A stretch of 57,386 bases of DNA from Halomonas sp. 54_146 (lineage in GTDB: Bacteria; Pseudomonadota; Gammaproteobacteria; Pseudomonadales; Halomonadaceae): contig NZ_LGEN01000022.1 of assembly GCF_001507855.1 (NCBI RefSeq), forward strand, positions 1 through 57,386. The letters run 5' to 3'. A program made the position numbers and the translations under genes. This document shows positions 29,215 through 37,832 of this stretch, one piece after another. Position 1 is the first letter of the stretch. The number at the start of each line of letters is the position of its first letter. The notes below the pieces were generated by a model. The model saw only the letters and a program-made list of their open reading frames with translations, had not been told where the DNA came from and did not search any database.

Positions 29215-30351
29215 TTATTGCGACAATACAGTTTGATTCCGCCCTTTTTTCTTTGCCTCATAAAGTGCGTTATCTGCTTTCTTGATAAACATCTCCATAA
29301 CAATTTCAGTTGTATACCTACTGCTTCTACTTTCTGGCAAGGATGATACACCCAAGCTGATAGTCCACTTTACAATTTCTCCGGCATCACCAGTCACAGA
29401 TATATCCTCGACGTGCTTTCGAATCCGCTCTGCAAGATTTTTCGCATCAGTTATGTTGGTGTCCGGTAAAATAACGGCGAATTCTTCTCCACCAAGCCTG
29501 GCAACTAGGTCAATTTCTCTTGATTGGTTTACGCATAAGTCCGCGAGCGCACAAATAACGCGATCTCCTGTAGGATGGCCGAAAGTATCATTGATGCGTT
29601 TAAAATGGTCTATATCAAGTAAGATAAGGGCGCAATCACTGCTTGAGCGAGCACTTCGGCTTGCTTCTGATTTTAGTTTACTATCAAAGTAACGCCGGTT
29701 TGCGACACCCGTTAACGGATCTGTTTGAGAGGATTTCTCTAAGGCGAGTAGAAGGTTGTAACGATGATAATAACTCCATGAAAAGACGAGCATAATGAAT
29801 AAAGCTGAAACGCTCGATTGCACTGAGATCTGGAAATAAACGTTTTGTATCAGCTCATCTAGCACGCCATGGTTTTCGGATAGAACAACAAAGGAAAAAG
29901 CAACAGTAAGAAAAAAAATCTGAATGTAGATTGAGAAGCCGATGAGAACAAAAAAGATAAAAAATGGATAGAGTGCAAAATTACTCACTGTTGTCACTAA
30001 GTCTTCGCCAGTATGCTCTATTATTCTTATACCGAGATACGCAGAAAAAACCAGCGTTATTAAAATTGTTGCCGTAGCTAATTTCAAACAGCTCGATTTT
30101 AAAATAATCCAGGCAGGTATAACTAATAGAAGAAAGTAAAGTCTCAGCTGAAATAACTCACTTTTTATTTCAGGATGTGATTTGTAGTCAAAAATACCTT
30201 CGGCAAGCCCCAAAGGAATGAGTATCAGTAAAATCGCAGCTGTATATAACCGATGATCGTTAAATTTTTTGTTTAAATAATCACTACTAAGTTCAAGCTT
30301 GCTCAACTGTATTATGGCGGTCAAAGCACTCTCATTTTTATGGAACATCAT
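29215..30351 (-). CDS. Membrane-bound GGDEF diguanylate cyclase (transposon cargo)
   Basis: The protein should synthesise cyclic di-GMP from GTP. Residues up to about 205 contain roughly six hydrophobic helices. The C-terminal GGDEF domain starts near SSQTDPLTGVANRRYFDSKL and has the active motif RLGGEEF. An RxxD inhibitory site (REID) lies five residues before GGEEF, so product feedback is likely. No EAL domain or known periplasmic sensor fold was recognised. It is carried between tnsE and the efflux operon in AT-rich DNA. Its input signal is unknown. Confidence 0.9.
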   Translation of the reverse strand: MMFHKNESALTAIIQLSKLELSSDYLNKKFNDHRLYTAAILLILIPLGLAEGIFDYKSHPEIKSELFQLRLYFLLLVIPAWIILKSSCLKLATATILITLVFSAYLGIRIIEHTGEDLVTTVSNFALYPFFIFFVLIGFSIYIQIFFLTVAFSFVVLSENHGVLDELIQNVYFQISVQSSVSALFIMLVFSWSYYHRYNLLLALEKSSQTDPLTGVANRRYFDSKLKSEASRSARSSSDCALILLDIDHFKRINDTFGHPTGDRVICALADLCVNQSREIDLVARLGGEEFAVILPDTNITDAKNLAERIRKHVEDISVTGDAGEIVKWTISLGVSSLPESRSSRYTTEIVMEMFIKKADNALYEAKKKGRNQTVLSQ

Positions 30352-30491
30352 TTATATCCATACTTCAGTGAGGGGGGCGTTCGTGATATGTGTGTTCATT
30401 TTGATTTAACAGCTTTTACTAGCCTGTGCTAACAGTGTAGCCGATATAGTTGAGATAGGTATGGGGATGTGCCTTAATTTGGCGAGGAGTG

Positions 30492-30520
30492 AAGTTACCC
30501 ATTATGAGCTTTGGTAACTT
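30492..30520. repeat. Inverted pair of TnsB-site cores inside the transposon
   Basis: AAGTTACC (30492-30499) and GGTAACTT (30513-30520) form a perfect 8-bp inverted repeat with a 13-bp spacer. GGTAACTT is the core of the right-end TnsB sites. AGCTTTGGTAACTT here resembles AAAGCTGGTAACTT at 21356-21369. It lies between the diguanylate cyclase gene and the efflux operon. Confidence 0.5.
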
Positions 30521-30529
30521 TTAAGTAAC

Positions 30530-30555
30530 GGTAGCCAGCCTTGGAGCTGGCTACC
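30530..30555. terminator. Hairpin between diguanylate cyclase gene and efflux operon
   Basis: A perfect 10-bp stem, GGTAGCCAGC (30530-30539) and GCTGGCTACC (30546-30555), lies 24 bp downstream of the efflux operon's last stop codon, on the minus strand. The T-run is poor on both strands, so termination is plausible but not certain. Confidence 0.5.
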
Positions 30556-30578
30556 AGAAAAGCTTTTGTTTTGTGCCA

Positions 30579-31055
30579 TTACATAAAGGGAAGCTGTTTT
30601 TCTTCTCCTATTTGAGTGATCCCCAATGACGCCAAAAATCCAAATAGTAACGAACAGACCAGCAGTGACAAGGTAAACCAAAACATAACAACCTTTCTGT
30701 TAGCCCCCATGGCAATTGCAAATGCACCAGCGGCATGGATACCAATCAAAAATGGTCCCAGAAAAGCCAAGCCTGGAACACCAAATTTTTCCATAATTAC
30801 ATGTTTACGATCCGTTATGTCGTGGGCAACTTGCTCAGTTTCGGGCTTATTTCGCCAGCGCTTCATAAATAACTTAACTTTTTCACTGGCATAAATTATG
30901 GGTAACAGCGAAAGCAAATTTCCGAAAAAGCCTGCAAGTGCAGCCGGAAACCATGGTAACCCAGCAATAACACCCAATGGGACGGCAATCCAAACTTCGA
31001 GCACCGGAATCGCCGCCCCCACAAAGACACTGATATAGAGTAATAAATCATTCAT
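30579..31055 (-). CDS. Small multidrug-export-like membrane protein (COG2426 type)
   Basis: This is a 158-residue inner-membrane protein with four hydrophobic segments. It opens with LLLYISVFVGAAIPVLEVWI and has GVPGLAFLGPFLIGIHAAG, the pattern of the family named 'small multi-drug export protein'. Transport function in that family is poorly established. Its start directly follows the RND permease stop, so it is the last gene of the TetR-RND operon and probably assists it or exports a related compound. Confidence 0.75.
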   Translation of the reverse strand: MNDLLLYISVFVGAAIPVLEVWIAVPLGVIAGLPWFPAALAGFFGNLLSLLPIIYASEKVKLFMKRWRNKPETEQVAHDITDRKHVIMEKFGVPGLAFLGPFLIGIHAAGAFAIAMGANRKVVMFWFTLSLLVCSLLFGFLASLGITQIGEEKQLPFM

Positions 31056-34000
31056 TTAGATCGCCCTTGCTGCTTTTTTTGTGAAGAACAAAACATATAA
31101 GCTTGGCACAACGATAAAGGATGCAATGGTGCCTGAAATAAGGCCGCCCATTATCACAACGTTAAACGAGCGCCATAGCGGATCATTGGCGATAAGCAAA
31201 GGAAGCAGCCCTAATATAGTGGTTATTTGTGTCAACATAATAGGGCGAAACCGTTGCATTAAAGCCGATTTGAGTGATTCAAGCTCAGATTTTCCTGCGT
31301 CTTTCTCGATATCAATTTGTTCGATAATTAGCATAGCATTCGACACAATAATGCCTATTAGGGCGAATATCGCTAAATTTGCCATAAAATCGAAAGGCAG
31401 CCTGAAAATGATCAGTGCTAGAAGTAATCCAATGGCACAGAATGGGATGCTTAGCACGATAATTGCCACTTTACGAAACGAGTTGTACTTGTGGATGAAC
31501 AAAATGATCATCATAAGCACACAAAGTGGCAGGAAAGCAAAAATAGCTTCTGCGGTTACCTCACTCTCTTCAATCTCTCCGCCAAACTCGATTTGCACTT
31601 TGCCAGTATTGCGAACTTGCTCCAACGTTTCTGCGATGTTGGAAACCAACTCTTTAGAGGTCATCGCCGGATTAAGCGCTGTCACTGTCAGGGTTGGCCG
31701 TAAGTTTCTTTTCTTCACAATCGACGGATGAAACTCAGTATCAACGCGAGCTATTTCTGATAAATACACTGTTTTGTCAGATGATTGGGAAAAAATCTGA
31801 ATATTATTTAATTGCGACAGTGTCGCGTTATCTGTTGGCATTGCCAGCATAATAGGCAGAAAGAATTCTCCTTCCCGAAGCTCAGATGTACTCTCTCCGA
31901 GAGTATTTTTCCTAAGAGCGGAAAAAATGTCTTCTCGTGTGACTCCGGCATAGCTTGCTGCGGCTTGGTCTACATTTACCACTAAGCTGGGGATAGGTTG
32001 TTCCCAGTCCTGTTTGATGTTAATCGTCCCATGTACGTTGCTAAGCGCCTCTTGAATCGTTGCAGCAGCCTGTAATAAATCACTATGGTTGTTGCCGATG
32101 ATTCTAACGGCTGCTTCGCCTGGAGGCGTGGAGCCCATGAAAAACGGGTTGATCCCGAGCTTGGCATAGGGGAAAACGGGGGGCATCTCAGCCCTAAGTT
32201 GGCTTACAAAGGCCGCAACATTGGTTTCTTTACTAAGATTGACAACAAAGTAAGCGGTATGCGGAGCCGGATCTGGCGGATTCAGGCCCAGGATAAAGCG
32301 TGGTCCTCCTTCACTAACATACGCAGTAGCGCCTGTAATCTGCGGAAAACGTTGTTCCTCTGCAAGCCATCGCGTCATTTCTTGTGCAACTTCAGCTGTG
32401 CGGTTTGCAGGCGTGCCCGCTGGGAGCTCAAGGGATATTTGCATTTGTGAGCGCTCAGACGGTGGAAAGAATGCCTCAGGAATAGTCGCAGATAAAAATA
32501 ACGATAGGATAAGGCTTGCTGTCGCACCTGCTAAAAATGCTTTTGGCCAGCTGATGACTTTGTCCCAAAAGCGAGACATGATCAACATTAAGCGCGAGAG
32601 CTTACTTTGCTCAGATGTGTTTTTCCCTTTCCTGATAGACCACTGCGCCAAAATCGGCACCAGCATAATGGCAACAAACCAGGAAATGATCAGCATTACG
32701 CCAATGACGATGGTTAGCGTCTGCATATAAATCGCAGTGATATTATCGGTGAACATAGGTGGGGCGAATGCCAGGATAACCGTTAGGCTAGCAATCAGCA
32801 TTGGCGTACCCAGTGTCTTTCCGGCGTGTAAGGCTGCTGATTTCCCAGACTCACCTTGATTAATACGTTTTGAGATATCCTCAACAATCACCATCGGGTT
32901 ATCAACCAAGATCCCAAGTGCAATGATAAACGAGGCGATACTAACCTCATTAAGCTCAACACCAAGCACACGTAAAACGACTAACGTCATAATGCCTGTA
33001 ATGGGGACAGCAAGTCCCACCAGTGAACCCGCACGTATTCCTAGCGCAATGACTGTTACGGCTGTAACCACCAAAATGGTTTGTAACAGCGTTGATATCA
33101 TTGATGATATCACTCGGCTTACGACTTCACCCTGGTCGGTAATGATTTTCAATTGAAAGCCAGCGGGTAAATCGTATTCCCACTGCGCTATTTGTGTGCG
33201 AAGGCGATCATTGAAATCGACCATGTTAACGCCTGGTGTCATATAACCTGCAACAACAATAGCCTGCCCCCCATTTAGATAGGCGGCGGTATTAAGCGGT
33301 TGTGCCGTTGACCTTATTACATCAGCTAGCGTGTCAAGTGGTAACTGGCTGCCGTCTTGCAGCACAATAGGGATCGCTTTAATATCCTCGATAGAGTTAT
33401 AGCCGCCTCTGACATAAATACGACTCTCCTGGTCGCTAAAATTCACTCTGGCAATATCATCAAGCGAATTGTTTTTATGCAATTGCAGGTAGATATCATT
33501 TGGCTTGATCGAAAATTTGGACGCAGCAAAAGGCTTTAGATTGATAGTCACTTGCTCCTCGGTGACACCATGCAAGGTGACTTTATCCATACCAGGAATA
33601 TCGTAAAGAAAATCCCGCAGCTCACTGGCTTTATTTCTAAGTTGCTCAAACGTGTGATTGGGGGCACTAATTGCAACAGTCATCACGGCAACGGCGTCAT
33701 AACTATCGTTAACAAAAGGCCCAGACACACCATCGGGAAGTGAGTTTTGCACATCCTGCATTTTCGCTCTGGCTCTGAGCCATGATTGCGCGTAATCTGG
33801 TGTTCCGTCCTTAATCTCCAAAGAGATATGGATCTCTCCGGCACGAATAGACGTCGTGATATTTTTAGTTTCTTCCAGTTCACGCAAAGCACGTTCAACC
33901 GGGCGCGCCAATAGCGATTCCGTTTGATAAATATCTAAGCCAGGGTGATAGGCGGTAATCACAGTGACATTTAGCGGTAGTGTGGGCTCTTCCTGAGATG

Positions 34001-34097
34001 GGTAACTCGGGTATAACGCCAACCCTATGCTCGTAAGCATAAAAAACAGAAAGAGCACTAAACGGCTGTTAGCAAGTGAGAAGCCTGTAATGGACAT
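31056..34097 (-). CDS. RND efflux permease (AcrB/VexH-like)
   Basis: This is an inner-membrane proton-driven exporter of 1013 residues with 12 predicted helices and two large periplasmic loops. The N-terminus (GFSLANSRLVLFLFFMLTSIG) and SQEEPTLPLNVTVITAYHPG are RND-like. The TM4 relay reads GILVDNPMVIVED, with Asp-Asn where AcrB has Asp-Asp. The TM10 segment GIIVSNAMLIIEQID has Ser where AcrB has its essential Lys. This is therefore a subgroup with a variant proton relay, though likely functional given its full length. The start overlaps the adaptor stop by 1 bp. No outer-membrane factor is in the element, so a host TolC is presumably used. Confidence 0.9.
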   Translation of the reverse strand: MSITGFSLANSRLVLFLFFMLTSIGLALYPSYPSQEEPTLPLNVTVITAYHPGLDIYQTESLLARPVERALRELEETKNITTSIRAGEIHISLEIKDGTPDYAQSWLRARAKMQDVQNSLPDGVSGPFVNDSYDAVAVMTVAISAPNHTFEQLRNKASELRDFLYDIPGMDKVTLHGVTEEQVTINLKPFAASKFSIKPNDIYLQLHKNNSLDDIARVNFSDQESRIYVRGGYNSIEDIKAIPIVLQDGSQLPLDTLADVIRSTAQPLNTAAYLNGGQAIVVAGYMTPGVNMVDFNDRLRTQIAQWEYDLPAGFQLKIITDQGEVVSRVISSMISTLLQTILVVTAVTVIALGIRAGSLVGLAVPITGIMTLVVLRVLGVELNEVSIASFIIALGILVDNPMVIVEDISKRINQGESGKSAALHAGKTLGTPMLIASLTVILAFAPPMFTDNITAIYMQTLTIVIGVMLIISWFVAIMLVPILAQWSIRKGKNTSEQSKLSRLMLIMSRFWDKVISWPKAFLAGATASLILSLFLSATIPEAFFPPSERSQMQISLELPAGTPANRTAEVAQEMTRWLAEEQRFPQITGATAYVSEGGPRFILGLNPPDPAPHTAYFVVNLSKETNVAAFVSQLRAEMPPVFPYAKLGINPFFMGSTPPGEAAVRIIGNNHSDLLQAAATIQEALSNVHGTINIKQDWEQPIPSLVVNVDQAAASYAGVTREDIFSALRKNTLGESTSELREGEFFLPIMLAMPTDNATLSQLNNIQIFSQSSDKTVYLSEIARVDTEFHPSIVKKRNLRPTLTVTALNPAMTSKELVSNIAETLEQVRNTGKVQIEFGGEIEESEVTAEAIFAFLPLCVLMMIILFIHKYNSFRKVAIIVLSIPFCAIGLLLALIIFRLPFDFMANLAIFALIGIIVSNAMLIIEQIDIEKDAGKSELESLKSALMQRFRPIMLTQITTILGLLPLLIANDPLWRSFNVVIMGGLISGTIASFIVVPSLYVLFFTKKAARAI

Positions 34098-35227
34098 TAA
34101 CGCGTCTCCCCTAAAACACGAACCTGTTGCCCGTCACTGATAAAGGCCGCTCCGGCTGCTACGTATCTCTCTCCGAGTTTCAACTCAGCATTAATAATGT
34201 AGCCTGTAGGTTGAATATCGATAATTTGTACAGGTTTTTTACTAACGGTATTGGACTCACCGTTAAAAGAGTATAAGAAAGCACTGTTACTTGTTGCTTC
34301 AACATAAACTGCGCCGTGAGGAACCAAGAGAACGTTTTCGCTATTCTTCAGTCGATAGTTCACTGCGACCACGATACCTGGCGGTAAAAAATTGCCCTCT
34401 GGCACTTGTATACGCAGTTTAACCGGCAAGCTTAAACCATTACTTGCTCGCTCTGCGATGTGGGACACCTCAGCCTCAAAAGACTTCCCTTGATGACTAA
34501 TACTGATGACCTGTTCATTTGTAGAACGTAGAGCATTTGCCAAAGATACAGGGATTGATGATTCAACAATAAGTTGGGCTGAACTGTCGAAAGTAAAAAT
34601 GACCTGATTCTGAGCGACCTCTTCAAAGGGTTCAACTTGCCTGGTAGAGACAACACCATCATAAGGGGCTTTTATTACTGCTTGAGAGAGTTCTCTTTCT
34701 GTGAGTCTGACTCTAGTTTGTGCTTCACGCACAGAGGCTTGAGCGGTTAAAAAAAGCGTTCTAGCAGCGTCTAGATCTTGCTGTGAAACTGCATTATTTG
34801 ATTTGAGGCGATTAAGCCGTTCAAAGTTTGCTTGGTGCTCTTCAAGCGCGATCTGCGCTTTTGAGGCTTCAGAACGGGCGTTATCGACCGCGAGTTGATA
34901 AGGCTCAAGATCCAGTGTCGCCATGATATCGCCCGCTTTTAACCGGCTACCAATATCTACCAGCACCTTTTGCACTTTGCCAGGAACGCCAAATGAGAGC
35001 TGCGCTCTGCTCTCTGTTTGTGTTATTCCAGAAAAGCGAGATTCTTGGTAATGCGCGTTTGCACCTACTTCATTGAGCGTAACCACTCGAATGTTCTGCT
35101 CAGTGGGCTCAGGTATACTTTCACTGCTGCAACCCTGGAATAGGACAAGCAGGCTAACCAATGCATACTTGCTGAATTTCTTTAATAATATAACTGATCG
35201 TTCGAGTATATAAAGTGGCGAATTCAT
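34097..35227 (-). CDS. RND periplasmic adaptor (membrane fusion) lipoprotein
   Basis: The adaptor links the RND permease to an outer-membrane channel. The 376-residue protein has a hydrophobic N-terminal segment ending in the lipobox LLVLFQGC (residues 26-33). A lipoyl/barrel half follows (GVPGKVQKVLVDIGSRLKAGDIMATLD), then an alpha-helical hairpin of about 75 residues rich in Ala, Glu and Gln, and the second barrel half (VIKAPYDGVVSTRQVEPFEEV). It lies 34 bp after the tetR stop and runs into the permease gene. Confidence 0.9.
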   Translation of the reverse strand: MNSPLYILERSVILLKKFSKYALVSLLVLFQGCSSESIPEPTEQNIRVVTLNEVGANAHYQESRFSGITQTESRAQLSFGVPGKVQKVLVDIGSRLKAGDIMATLDLEPYQLAVDNARSEASKAQIALEEHQANFERLNRLKSNNAVSQQDLDAARTLFLTAQASVREAQTRVRLTERELSQAVIKAPYDGVVSTRQVEPFEEVAQNQVIFTFDSSAQLIVESSIPVSLANALRSTNEQVISISHQGKSFEAEVSHIAERASNGLSLPVKLRIQVPEGNFLPPGIVVAVNYRLKNSENVLLVPHGAVYVEATSNSAFLYSFNGESNTVSKKPVQIIDIQPTGYIINAELKLGERYVAAGAAFISDGQQVRVLGETR

Positions 35228-35261
35228 ATCAAACCCTCTTGAGGTATGGCTTAAATATTAA

Positions 35262-35852
35262 TTACTTTTTTGGTGTAAGAAGGGTCTGAACAAGCTGACG
35301 TAAAAGCTCCCGCGAATACTCGATATCCGCAGTCGCTATCTGGCAGGACAAACCATCAATGTAGGCAAAGATATAGTGGGTTATCTGCTCGGGTGTGAGC
35401 AAATAACTTGCCTCATCTTTATCCTGTAATTTCTTGATCATGGCACAACAGGTGTCAAAGAGCTCTTGACCTGAATCCTGTACCGCTTTCTTAATTTCTG
35501 GGTTTCTGGATGACTCTGCGAGGATCTCCAGATACATAATAGTTCCTGTTTTATCGCCTGTGAGATAGGCCTCTTGCTCCAAAGCATCCATAAAATCACT
35601 AGCGCTTTCAATTCTTCTCAAGGCATCGAGATCTCTTGAAGAATAGCGTTTGGCGATTTCCAGAATGAGTTCATTTTTTGAGGAAAAGTATTGATAGAGG
35701 CTTGCCTGGCTGACTTTTGCAACACGAGAAATCTCCGCCATGCCAGCGCCATGAAAGCCTTTTTTAACAAAGCATTGCACGGCACCATCAAGAATGGCCT
35801 CGATTTTAGCCTCTCGAGCTGCATAATTAACTGGACGACCTAAATTAGACAT
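35262..35852 (-). CDS. TetR-family repressor of the efflux operon
   Basis: A 196-residue regulator with an N-terminal helix-turn-helix (GAGMAEISRVAKVSQASLYQ, about residues 35-54, then YFSSKNELILEIA) and a ligand-binding C-terminal domain. It is the first gene of the operon and is preceded 6 bp upstream by a palindrome that fits an autoregulatory operator. The arrangement suggests that an efflux substrate relieves repression. Confidence 0.9.
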   Translation of the reverse strand: MSNLGRPVNYAAREAKIEAILDGAVQCFVKKGFHGAGMAEISRVAKVSQASLYQYFSSKNELILEIAKRYSSRDLDALRRIESASDFMDALEQEAYLTGDKTGTIMYLEILAESSRNPEIKKAVQDSGQELFDTCCAMIKKLQDKDEASYLLTPEQITHYIFAYIDGLSCQIATADIEYSRELLRQLVQTLLTPKK

Positions 35853-35858
35853 AAAAGC

Positions 35859-35880
35859 ACCACTTACTTTAGTGAGTGGT
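35859..35880. promoter_or_regulatory. Probable TetR operator palindrome
   Basis: ACCACTTAC (35859-35867) and GTGAGTGGT (35872-35880) form an inverted repeat with one mismatch around TTTA, directly before the tetR start at 35852. Size and position match operators of TetR-family repressors that control their own operon. Confidence 0.7.
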
Positions 35881-35948
35881 CAATCATATAAATGGCGGTG
35901 ATTCTTGTCAACTGATATCGGGTGACGTAGAAGTGGATTTTTCTGAAT

Positions 35949-36094
35949 GTTACTATCTTTATTATTTTTATAAAAATAGCTTTAGGGTTTTACGGGCAAT
36001 TTGTTACCAACTTTATTAATTTACAAAGACTATTATCTTATTGATTAATAGGCTTCGGAGAGCAGTAAGTTTCTAACTTTATTTGATTACCACA
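35949..36094 (-). repeat. Transposon left end with three spaced TnsB-type sites
   Basis: Read on the minus strand the end begins TGTGGTAATC (36094 downward). Site 1 is AAATAAAGTTAGAAACTT (about 36085-36067), site 2 AATTAATAAAGTTGGTAAC (36021-36003) and site 3 AAATAATAAAGATAGTAAC (35967-35949). Separated sites on this side and abutting sites on the other reproduce the asymmetry of Tn7 L and R. The region from 35881 to 36229 has no gene beyond this. Confidence 0.82.
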
Positions 36095-36120
36095 GCAGTT
36101 GGATGAATAAAGCGCTTTAC

Positions 36121-36145
36121 AAGATGCGGCAAATAGCCGCATCTT
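36121..36145. terminator. Hairpin just outside the transposon left end
   Basis: AAGATGCGGC (36121-36130) pairs perfectly with GCCGCATCTT (36136-36145) around AAATA. It has no T-run. It may be the original host structure downstream of glmS, now displaced by the insertion, or part of the nhaD leader. Confidence 0.45.
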
Positions 36146-36229
36146 ATGCGCCATCGCTGCGTTGCAGCACATAGTTAGTGTGCTTATTATCGTGGCGGTA
36201 TTCTCTAACCCTGCCAGGATCACGCTGCT

Positions 36230-37696
36230 ATGAAACCACCTAACGTCCTTGCAACTCGGCATCCCGCTTGCCGCGTTGCTTGGTTGTTGACCGCACTCTG
36301 CCTCTTCGCTTTTCCTTCTCTTGCTTTTGCTGCTGCTGGCCCCCTCGATCTCACCACCTCACTTGCCGGTATTGTCTCCGTGACCATTTTCATTCTGGCC
36401 TATGCCCTGGTCATGAGTGAAGAAATCATCCACATGCGTAAATCCAAACCGGTTCTGGTGGCTGCTGGCCTGATCTGGGCCATGGTCGCGTGGGTCTACG
36501 TACAAGCAGGTATGCCCCATGAGGCAGAGAGCGCCTTCAAAGAGACGCTGCTCGAGTATACCGAGCTGCTGCTGTTCCTCCTGGTGGCGATGACGTACAT
36601 CAACGCCATGGAAGAGCGTCGTGTGTTCGATGCACTGCGTGCGTGGCTGGTGCGCAAGGGGTTTAGCTACCGGAGCCTATTCTGGATTACCGGCTGTTTG
36701 GCGTTCGGTATTTCGTCCATCGCCAACAACATGACGACTGCCATGCTGATGTGTGCGGTGGTGCTAAAGGTCGCCGAGGGGGATAACAAGTTTATCAGCC
36801 TCTGCTGTGTCAACGTGGTGGTGGCGTCCAACGCAGGCGGTGCGTTTAGCCCGTTTGGTGATATCACCACGCTGATGGTGTGGCAGGCAGGACAAGTGCC
36901 CTTTGAAGGCTTCTTCGCGTTATTAATACCCGCGATAGTAAACTTCATGGTGCCTGCGGTGATCATGAACTTCTTCCTGGTTAATCGTCAGCCAGCTGCG
37001 CTCACCGAGAACGTATGGTTGAAGCGGGGCGCTCGGCGCATCATCGTACTGTTCTTGATCACCGTGGCGATCTCGGTGCTGTGCCACTCGATTCTGTACC
37101 TGCCGCCCGCTATGGGCATGATGTTTGGTCTAGGCCTGCTGCAATTCTTTGGCTATTACCTGCGTCGCAGTTTGCCCCGTTCGCTGGAGCGCAAACGTGA
37201 GCGTTACTCCCGCCGCGGAGATTGGAAAAAGCTGGAGCAGCTAGGCAGCGTGGTGCCGTTCGATATCTTCAGCCGTATCGCCCGCTCCGAGTGGGACACG
37301 CTGCTGTTCTTCTACGGGGTGGTGATGTGTGTGGGTGGCCTGGGGTTCATGGGCTATCTCAGCCTGCTTTCGGAAACGCTTTACGGCGGCTGGGACCCGG
37401 TGTGGGCCAACGTGGTGCTGGGGCTGATCTCAGCGGTGGTGGATAACATTCCAGTGATGTTCGCCGTGCTCTCCATGGCGCCGGATATGTCGGAAGGCAA
37501 CTGGCTGCTGATCACTCTGACAGCCGGTGTGGGGGGCAGCCTGCTCTCCATGGGATCGGCTGCCGGGGTAGCGCTGATGGGGCAAGCCCGTGGTATCTAC
37601 ACGTTTGCGGTGCATTTGCGCTGGGTGCCCGCTATTTTGTTAGGTTACGTAGCCAGTATCGTGACACACCTGCTGATCAACGCCAGTCTTTTCTAA
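36230..37696 (+). CDS. nhaD: Na+/H+ antiporter NhaD
   Basis: NhaD exchanges cytoplasmic Na+ or Li+ for protons and suits a salt-adapted, alkali-tolerant organism. The 488-residue protein begins with a cleavable-looking hydrophobic leader ending SLAFAAA. It contains many membrane helices with the ArsB/NhaD-type motifs FGISSIANNMTTAMLM and VVVASNAGGAFSPFGDITTLM, and near the C-terminus SAVVDNIPVMFAVLSM. It is monocistronic, ending at a bidirectional terminator. Confidence 0.92.
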   Translation: MKPPNVLATRHPACRVAWLLTALCLFAFPSLAFAAAGPLDLTTSLAGIVSVTIFILAYALVMSEEIIHMRKSKPVLVAAGLIWAMVAWVYVQAGMPHEAESAFKETLLEYTELLLFLLVAMTYINAMEERRVFDALRAWLVRKGFSYRSLFWITGCLAFGISSIANNMTTAMLMCAVVLKVAEGDNKFISLCCVNVVVASNAGGAFSPFGDITTLMVWQAGQVPFEGFFALLIPAIVNFMVPAVIMNFFLVNRQPAALTENVWLKRGARRIIVLFLITVAISVLCHSILYLPPAMGMMFGLGLLQFFGYYLRRSLPRSLERKRERYSRRGDWKKLEQLGSVVPFDIFSRIARSEWDTLLFFYGVVMCVGGLGFMGYLSLLSETLYGGWDPVWANVVLGLISAVVDNIPVMFAVLSMAPDMSEGNWLLITLTAGVGGSLLSMGSAAGVALMGQARGIYTFAVHLRWVPAILLGYVASIVTHLLINASLF

Positions 37697-37742
37697 GGCG
37701 GTTGGCTATCCTGCCTAGCCGCTTGGTTAGGCAGGCCAATAA

Positions 37743-37775
37743 AAACGCCCCTTATCGTTGGATAAGGGCGTTTCG
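37743..37775. terminator. Bidirectional terminator between nhaD and the CBS-domain gene
   Basis: AAACGCCCCTTATC (37743-37756) pairs with GATAAGGGCGTTT (37761-37773), with T-runs on both strands. It serves nhaD on the + strand and the convergent CBS-domain gene on the minus strand. Confidence 0.85.
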
Positions 37776-37832
37776 TTAGGAGCTTATATGTCGACAGGCG
37801 GCGTGGCATTTAAGACTACGCGCCTTGGTGGC

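Larger units (their letters stand above)
21301..36094 (+). mobile_element. Tn7-family transposon, 14.8 kb, inserted downstream of glmS
   Basis: The right end is TGTGGGATTT and the left end, read outward-in on the minus strand, is TGTGGTAATC. Both are followed at the same distance by AAATAAAG. Inside lie tnsABCDE in order, all + strand and overlapping, then cargo on the minus strand: a diguanylate cyclase gene and a TetR-RND efflux operon. tns genes proximal to glmS, abutting sites at one end and spaced sites at the other are the arrangement of Tn7 itself. The interior is visibly AT-richer than the flanks. Lack of a matching 5-bp duplication is the one feature that does not fit a simple insertion. 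Confidence 0.9.

Noticed and set aside
31081..31731. 216-codon plus-strand frame antisense to the RND permease
   Set aside because: It is Ser/Ile/Asn-rich shadow coding opposite the conserved C-terminal part of the permease.
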